Part shown: in pieces, positions 9,013 through 13,516 of the stretch
Layout: every line of letters begins with the position of its first letter
Numbering within the stretch: the first letter of the stretch is position 1
Source of the DNA: Brevundimonas sp.
Lineage (GTDB): Bacteria > Pseudomonadota > Alphaproteobacteria > Caulobacterales > Caulobacteraceae
Direction of reading: 5' to 3'
DNA: 13,516 bases
Assembly: GCA_015234495.1 (NCBI GenBank)
Contig: JADGMZ010000308.1
Location: forward strand, 1-13,516
The notes under the pieces: model-generated
Told to the model about the DNA's origin: nothing
The model's database searches: none
What the model saw: only the letters and a program-made list of their open reading frames with translations
Made by a program: the position numbers and the translations under genes

Positions 9013-11637
9013 TCAGTACCTGTAGCGCAGGGTGGCGCCGAAGGTGCGCGGGGCGCCCAGGAAGGCGTCGTAGGTCTGGGTGTCCAGCGCCTGGTTGTAG
9101 TAGGTGCCGTTCGGCTGGACCGTGGTCTGGAAGGCCGAGCCCTGCAGCGGGGCGTTGTAGGCGACCTGGATGTACTCTTCGTCGGTCATGTTCTGGACCC
9201 AGAACTCCGCCGTCCAGCGTTCATCCGCGCTGCCGACCAGGAAGCGGCCGTTCAGGATGGTGAAGGCGTCCTGCTGCTTGAACGGGATCAGGTCCGAACC
9301 CGTGTTGTAGTCGCTCATGTATTTCGCGGCGAGGCTGAAGCCCGTACGCATGTTGTCGCCGAAGTTGCGGTCGTAGTTGATCGACAGCGTGCTCGACCAC
9401 TCCGGAGCGAAGGAGGCCGTGGCCCCCGGCAGCAGCGACAGCTGCGGGAAGTTGCCCGGGGTCGCAAGGTCTGCGGCGGTGAAGTTCCCGTACTCCGCCT
9501 CGGTCCAGGTGACGCCGCCCTGGAAGGTCAGTCCCTCGACGGGCGAGAACCACAGGAAGTCGGCGTCGATGCCGCGCGAGGTCAGCTCGGGGATCGACTC
9601 CACCACGAAGGCGGTGCCGAGGAAGGTGTTGAGCTGGAAGTCGCTGAACGTCTGGTCGAAGTAGGTGGCGTTGAGCAGCAGGGTGCGGTCCAGCAGCGTC
9701 ATCTTCACGCCGGCCTCGTAGCTGTCCACGACTTCCGACAGGAACAGGGTGGAGGCGGTCGGGGTGATGCCGGCCTGCACGCGGTCGAGGTTGTAGCCGA
9801 AGCTCTTGTAGCCGCGGGCGTAGGACAGATAGGTCAGGACCGAGGGGTTGATCCGGTACGAGCCCTTGATGGTGCCGCTGAGCTCGCTGTCCTCGAACTT
9901 CTCGTTCACGACGCGATTGTTGAAGGCCATGTTGGACCACGGCAGACAGAAGTTGCCGAGGATGGTGGCCGCGTTGCCGGCGCCCAGCACGGTGCCGATG
10001 GCGCCCGCGTTGCTCAGCGCCAGGCCGCAGGTGGTGCCGTTGCCGTTGACGTTCTGCTGGGTCCCGCGGAGCGTCTTCTCGTCCATGGTGTAGCGCAGGC
10101 CGAGGGTCACATCGAAGGCGTCGGTGACGTGCCAGGTGTTGTTGGTGAACAGGGCGAACGAGGTCGAACCCTGGTCATAGACGTCCTCGAAGCCCTGGCC
10201 GACGGTGAAGCCCGGACCGGTCGCCGCCGTCGGCCCCGCCGGGGCCATGCCGCCGGTGGCGAGGCAGCCGCCGAAGCCGGCCGCGGTCTGTCCCGGACGG
10301 GTGTAGCAGCCGATGGTCGCCGGGCTGATCGGCAGGGCCGGGTTGACCGCGTTCAGGCGGGCGCTGAGCAGCAGCGACAGGAAGGGCGTGTAGTCTTCGC
10401 CGAAATACCAGCTGTCGGTGCGGTTGATGTCTTCCTGGGTGACGAAGGCGCCGACCAGCCAGTCGAGGGTGTCGTTGGAGCCCGCGAGGCGGAATTCCTG
10501 GGTGGTGTTCTCGACGGTGAAGCCGAAGTCGCCGTCCTGTTCGCGATAGGCGATGTCGGCGCCGGTGTAGTCGATCTCGTGGCCGAGGCTGGACGACCAC
10601 TTACGCCACGAGGAGACGGAGGTCAGGGTCGAGCCGCCGAGGAAGGACGGCATGTCGAAATTGGCCTCGACCGACCAGCCCTTGTCCTCGACTTCCTGGC
10701 CGCTGGAGCGGTTGGCGTAGGCGGTGCGCTCGAAGGGCAGCATGCCGAAGCCGGCGACCGGCGGGCGCTGGCCCGGGCCGTCGGACAGCATGTCGATGAA
10801 GGGATAGGTCGGGCCGGTGCGGACCTGGGTGCCGATGCAGCAATATTCGTCGCGCGAGGAATAGTCGGCGATGAAGCGGACCGAGGTGTTGTCGTTGGGG
10901 AGCCACAGCAGCTGACCGCGGACGGTGCCGAAGTCCTGGTTGTTGTCGTCGGTGTCTTCGCGCGGGCCGTCACCGGTGTCGATGTTCATGAAGCCGTCGC
11001 GCAGGCGGCGACCGGCGTAGAGGCGGAAGGCGAGGGTGTCGCTGATCGGGCCGGTGACCGAACCCGAGATAGCCATGGCGCCGTAGTTGCCGACGGTGGC
11101 CTCGGCGTTGAAGCCGGGGGTGAAGGACGGGGCCTCGGTGATGATGTTGATGACGCCGGCCGAGGTGTTCTTGCCGAACAGGGTGCCCTGCGGGCCCTTC
11201 AGCACTTCGATGCGCTGCAGCTCGCCGAGGTCGCCGAAGCCGACCGAGTTGCGCGAGCGGTAGACGCCGTCGATGACCACGCCGACCGAGCTTTCCAGAC
11301 CGGGGTTGTCGCCGACGGTGCCGACGCCGCGGATACGGGCGGTGGTCGAGGCTTCCGACGACGTCGAGGTGACGGTCATGCCCGGGGTCAGGATCTGCAG
11401 ATCCTTGATGTCGCGGACGCCGGCGTCCTCGAGCATTTCCTGGGACAGGCTGGTGACCACGATGGGCACGTCCTGCAGATTCTGCTCGCGCTTCTGCGCC
11501 GTGACGATGATGTCGTCGACGGTGGTGGCGCGGTCCTGATCACCGTCCTGGGCCGAAGCGACCCCGGCGAAACCGAAGGCGACGGCGCCGACGACGGCGG
11601 CCGACACGGTGGTGCGAAGAAGGTTGGTAAGGCGCAT
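9013..11637 (-). CDS. TonB-dependent outer-membrane receptor
   Basis: The protein is 874 aa. A Sec signal peptide covers about 1-29 (cut near ASA|QDG). The TonB box region is DDIIVTAQKR (41-50), and the plug domain spans about 52-170, with DVPIVVTSLS, RIRGVG, VVIDGVYRSR, IEVLKGPQGTLFGKNTSAG and VINIITEAP. A 22-strand barrel follows, ending in the aromatic C-terminus LRYRY expected for Bam-dependent insertion. It would import a ligand across the outer membrane with energy from TonB-ExbBD. The ligand cannot be inferred; no siderophore, vitamin or sugar genes lie alongside. Six cysteines (266, 267, 444, 458, 537, 564) all fall in probable surface loops. The ATG at 11637 has GGGGAG 5 nt upstream. 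The frame is open for 45 codons before it, but without signal-peptide character. A strong terminator follows. Confidence 0.95.
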   Translation of the reverse strand: MRLTNLLRTTVSAAVVGAVAFGFAGVASAQDGDQDRATTVDDIIVTAQKREQNLQDVPIVVTSLSQEMLEDAGVRDIKDLQILTPGMTVTSTSSEASTTARIRGVGTVGDNPGLESSVGVVIDGVYRSRNSVGFGDLGELQRIEVLKGPQGTLFGKNTSAGVINIITEAPSFTPGFNAEATVGNYGAMAISGSVTGPISDTLAFRLYAGRRLRDGFMNIDTGDGPREDTDDNNQDFGTVRGQLLWLPNDNTSVRFIADYSSRDEYCCIGTQVRTGPTYPFIDMLSDGPGQRPPVAGFGMLPFERTAYANRSSGQEVEDKGWSVEANFDMPSFLGGSTLTSVSSWRKWSSSLGHEIDYTGADIAYREQDGDFGFTVENTTQEFRLAGSNDTLDWLVGAFVTQEDINRTDSWYFGEDYTPFLSLLLSARLNAVNPALPISPATIGCYTRPGQTAAGFGGCLATGGMAPAGPTAATGPGFTVGQGFEDVYDQGSTSFALFTNNTWHVTDAFDVTLGLRYTMDEKTLRGTQQNVNGNGTTCGLALSNAGAIGTVLGAGNAATILGNFCLPWSNMAFNNRVVNEKFEDSELSGTIKGSYRINPSVLTYLSYARGYKSFGYNLDRVQAGITPTASTLFLSEVVDSYEAGVKMTLLDRTLLLNATYFDQTFSDFQLNTFLGTAFVVESIPELTSRGIDADFLWFSPVEGLTFQGGVTWTEAEYGNFTAADLATPGNFPQLSLLPGATASFAPEWSSTLSINYDRNFGDNMRTGFSLAAKYMSDYNTGSDLIPFKQQDAFTILNGRFLVGSADERWTAEFWVQNMTDEEYIQVAYNAPLQGSAFQTTVQPNGTYYNQALDTQTYDAFLGAPRTFGATLRYRY

Positions 11638-11705
11638 GGTCGCTCCCCGACATGGCCGGGGTTCCCGAACGGTCCGGGGCGCCGCGGCGTTTCCTGATCC
11701 CTGGC

Positions 11706-11729
11706 CCGCGCTCTTCTTGCGGAGCGCGG
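11706..11729 (-). promoter_or_regulatory. Possible leader hairpin upstream of the TonB-dependent receptor
   Basis: Arms of 8 bp (CCGCGCTC and GAGCGCGG) flank an 8-nt loop, 69 to 92 nt before the receptor start codon. It may fold in the 5' leader of the receptor mRNA. There is no T-tract after it, so it is not an intrinsic terminator. I recognise no known riboswitch. Confidence 0.3.
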
Positions 11730-11822
11730 AAACTCCAGCATTTGGGGTAAGCCATGCCGGACTCCACGACAAGCATCGGGGGGCGACGGCGCCGCATTTC
11801 GGCCGTGGCGCAAGCCAGACTG

Positions 11823-11868
11823 TGACGTAAAAGCGACAGAAATCGATGACGTTAGGTCAATATTCACC
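11823..11868. promoter_or_regulatory. Cluster of repeated motifs upstream of the TonB-dependent receptor
   Basis: TGACGTAA (11823-11830) and TGACGTTA (11847-11854) are direct repeats 24 bp apart. The second directly abuts GGTCAATATTCACC (11855-11868), a 14-bp palindrome with one mismatched pair. TGAC-N5-GTCA also spans 11847-11859. The whole lies in the 233-nt gap between the nhaA stop and the receptor start, and is more A/T-rich than its surroundings. It is a good place for promoter and operator elements of the receptor gene; the binding protein is unknown. Confidence 0.35.
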
Positions 11869-11870
11869 CA

Positions 11871-13082
11871 CTATCGGGCAGTATCCGGCCCCCGCTCGGC
11901 CAAATCTTTCCGGCGACGTCCAGCAACGGCCAGAATCGCGGAACCGGCCAGGGCCGAGAGCAGGGATCCGCCCAGCACCCCCAGCTTGACCTCGACCTGC
12001 TGCGGCGAGTCGACGGCGCCGGGGAAGGCCAGCACGCCGATGAACAGACTCATGGTGAAGCCGACGCCGCACAGCAGGCTGACGCCGTAGAGCTCGAGCC
12101 AGGTCGCGCCGGTCGGGCGGCGGCCGATCTTCAGCGCCGAGGCCAGCCACGCCGCCCCGAAGACGCCGATCTGCTTGCCCACGAACAGGCCCAGGGCGAT
12201 GCCGATGACCAGGGGAGCGAAGGCCTGCTCCAGCGACAGGCCGCCGAAACTGACGCCTGCCTTGGCGAAGGCGAACAGCGGCAGGACCAGGAAGGCGACA
12301 TAGGGGTGCAGGTCGTGCATGGCCTCGCGCAGCGGGCTCTGGCCGTCGCTGCGGCGCGCCCGGACCGGCACGATGGCGGCGAAGGCCACCGCCGTCAGCG
12401 AGGTCGACAGGCCGGACAACACGGTGAGGTACCAGACCAGGCCGAAGCCCAGCACCCAGAACGGCGCCGGTATCTTGCCGAACCGGCTGGTCACGCCGGC
12501 GACCAGAAGAAGTCCGACGATCCAGACCAGCGGCGGCCAGGCCACGCCGCTCGAGAACAGGGCCGCGATGAGGGCGATGGCCCCCAGGTCGTCGACGATG
12601 GCGAGGGTGAGCAGGAAGACCCTCAGCGAGCCCGGCAGGCGCCGCGCCGCCACGGCGAAGACGGCGAGGGCGAAGGCGATGTCGGTGGCCAGCGGAATGG
12701 GCCAGCCCTGCGAGGGGCCGTCCAGCGGACCCACGACCGCCAGATAGACCAGCGCCGGGGCGATCATGCCGCCCGCGGCGGCCAGCACCGGGGTGGCCAG
12801 CTTCTTCGGATCGCTGAGCTCGCCCTTGAGGATCTCGAATTTGATCTCCAGCCCGACGACGAGGAAGAAGACCGCCATCAGGCCTTCCTTGATCCATTCG
12901 GAGATCGACAGCTGGAGCAGCAGCGGCCCGATCTGGAGAATGTGCTCGCTCTTCAGCCAGCCGTAGTAGGCCGACGACAGCGGGGAGTTGGCGACAATCA
13001 GGGCCGCCACGGCGGCGAGGCCGAGGACCATGCCGGAGGCGGACTCGGTCTTGAGAAAGTCGAGAGTGATCTTGCGCGCCAC
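11871..13082 (-). CDS. nhaA: Na+/H+ antiporter NhaA
   Basis: The protein is 403 aa with about 12 membrane helices, close to E. coli NhaA (388 aa). Key sites are present: Asp134 in LATDIAFALAV (E. coli D133), Asp164-Asp165 in AIVDDLGAIA (D163/D164, the ion-binding pair) and Lys303 in LFVGKQIG (K300). The family stretches FFLVVGLEIK and GVGFTMSLFIG are also there. It exports Na+ (or Li+) in exchange for protons and helps set cytoplasmic pH and sodium tolerance. At the place of the E. coli pH-sensor His225 (SGVHATL) this protein has SGLSTSL, a serine at 226. In the PLFAFANAG motif Asn is replaced by Lys274. The GTG start at 13082 has a perfect GGAGG 5 nt upstream. No nhaR-like regulator lies adjacent. 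Confidence 0.96.
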   Translation of the reverse strand: MARKITLDFLKTESASGMVLGLAAVAALIVANSPLSSAYYGWLKSEHILQIGPLLLQLSISEWIKEGLMAVFFLVVGLEIKFEILKGELSDPKKLATPVLAAAGGMIAPALVYLAVVGPLDGPSQGWPIPLATDIAFALAVFAVAARRLPGSLRVFLLTLAIVDDLGAIALIAALFSSGVAWPPLVWIVGLLLVAGVTSRFGKIPAPFWVLGFGLVWYLTVLSGLSTSLTAVAFAAIVPVRARRSDGQSPLREAMHDLHPYVAFLVLPLFAFAKAGVSFGGLSLEQAFAPLVIGIALGLFVGKQIGVFGAAWLASALKIGRRPTGATWLELYGVSLLCGVGFTMSLFIGVLAFPGAVDSPQQVEVKLGVLGGSLLSALAGSAILAVAGRRRKDLAERGPDTAR

Positions 13083-13307
13083 GGCGGCCTCCGAAGGTTC
13101 GGTTGAGACTGTCGTGGCGCCAGGTTATCGACGGGCGCCGGACCGGATTCGCCCGCAGACACGGGCGCCGGCCTGGCCGTGCAGCGCCGGAATCGGCGGG
13201 CGGCCTGATCTCTGCGGCGACAATACCGGACGGGCGGGCGACGGTTCAAGCGGCGGAATGGCCGCCGGACGGTTGCCCTCGCGACGTGGAGACCGCATCT
13301 GGCCGGC
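13083..13307. other. Divergent intergenic region, nhaA and selO
   Basis: This 225-nt region lies between two divergent starts and should hold both promoters. It contains an 11-bp direct repeat ACGGGCGCCGG (13131-13141 and 13161-13171), exactly 30 bp apart, about three helical turns. I see no convincing small gene or hairpin terminator. Confidence 0.4.
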
Positions 13308-13516
13308 ATGCCCGTTTCCTCCGCCTATCGCCCCGAGCCGCGCTTCTTCGATCTGGGGGAGGACTATGGCGACGCCGTCCGGCCCGCCGACTTTCCCCGG
13401 ACCCGGCTGCGGTTCCGCAATGACCGGGCCGCGGCGACGGTGGGGCTGGAGGGGCTGACGGACGCAGAATGGGTCGCCCATTTCGGACGGTTCGAGCCGC
13501 TGCCGGGCCAGCCGGG
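13308..13516 (+). CDS. selO: SelO/YdiU-family protein adenylyltransferase, N-terminal part only
   Basis: The first 69 codons are present; the gene runs off the right edge. The N-terminus MPVSSAYRPEPRF, then RPADFPRTRLRFRNDRAA (28-42) and WVAHFGRFEPLPG (55-67), is the conserved start of SelO (formerly YdiU/UPF0061). SelO is a pseudokinase-fold enzyme that transfers AMP from ATP to Ser, Thr or Tyr residues of target proteins, and is tied to oxidative-stress responses. The catalytic kinase-like residues lie beyond the window, so activity cannot be judged here. The ATG at 13308 matches the family start; a GTGGAG about 16 nt upstream is a distant Shine-Dalgarno. It is divergent from nhaA. Confidence 0.85.
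   Translation, partial: MPVSSAYRPEPRFFDLGEDYGDAVRPADFPRTRLRFRNDRAAATVGLEGLTDAEWVAHFGRFEPLPGQP

Noticed and set aside
9007..11697. Long open frame of about 900 codons on the plus strand opposite the TonB receptor
   Set aside because: It is Val/Gly/Glu/Arg-rich with no recognisable motif. The minus strand has a complete receptor with signal peptide, TonB box and aromatic terminus.
12988..13481. Open frames on both strands covering the nhaA-selO intergenic region
   Set aside because: They are Arg/Pro/Ala-rich, have no motif, and overlap nhaA or selO in other frames.

Overview
The window is a GC-rich bacterial chromosome segment with strongly G/C-biased third codon positions, frequent GTG starts and a mix of housekeeping and envelope genes. 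The LepA, SelO, Crp-type and TonB-receptor sequences look alphaproteobacterial, and Caulobacterales (something like Brevundimonas) is my best guess. That assignment comes from remembered protein character, not from a search. No mobile element, CRISPR array, tRNA or rRNA is visible.

Layout, left to right. A NYN-domain (LabA-like) putative nuclease runs off the left edge on the minus strand. A Crp/Fnr-type regulator diverges from it on the plus strand. The regulator ends tail to tail, 4 nt apart, with an SseB-like gene on the minus strand. That gene sits 2 nt downstream of lepA (elongation factor 4), so the two are very probably one translationally coupled operon. Divergent from lepA is a two-gene plus-strand efflux operon: a periplasmic adaptor lipoprotein and an RND (HAE1-type) pump, with no outer-membrane channel gene and no local regulator gene. 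A possible operator lies in the lepA/efflux intergenic region.

Next come two tiny plus-strand genes: a 74-aa exported or membrane protein with an acidic tail, followed by a textbook intrinsic terminator, and a 43-aa arginine-rich zinc-ribbon-like protein. A minus-strand terminator then closes a TonB-dependent outer-membrane receptor gene of 874 codons. Upstream of the receptor, on the same strand, is nhaA (Na+/H+ antiporter). The right edge holds the first 69 codons of a SelO/YdiU protein adenylyltransferase on the plus strand.

The theme is envelope and stress homeostasis (efflux, Na+/H+ exchange, TonB-dependent uptake, LepA, SelO), but apart from lepA-sseB and the efflux pair I see no evidence that the genes form one system. 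I did not find a clearly novel multi-gene system. The most interesting items are the two tiny genes, the coupled lepA-sseB pair, the lepA/efflux intergenic palindrome, a natural His-to-Ser change at the NhaA pH-sensor position, and the upstream region of the TonB receptor.
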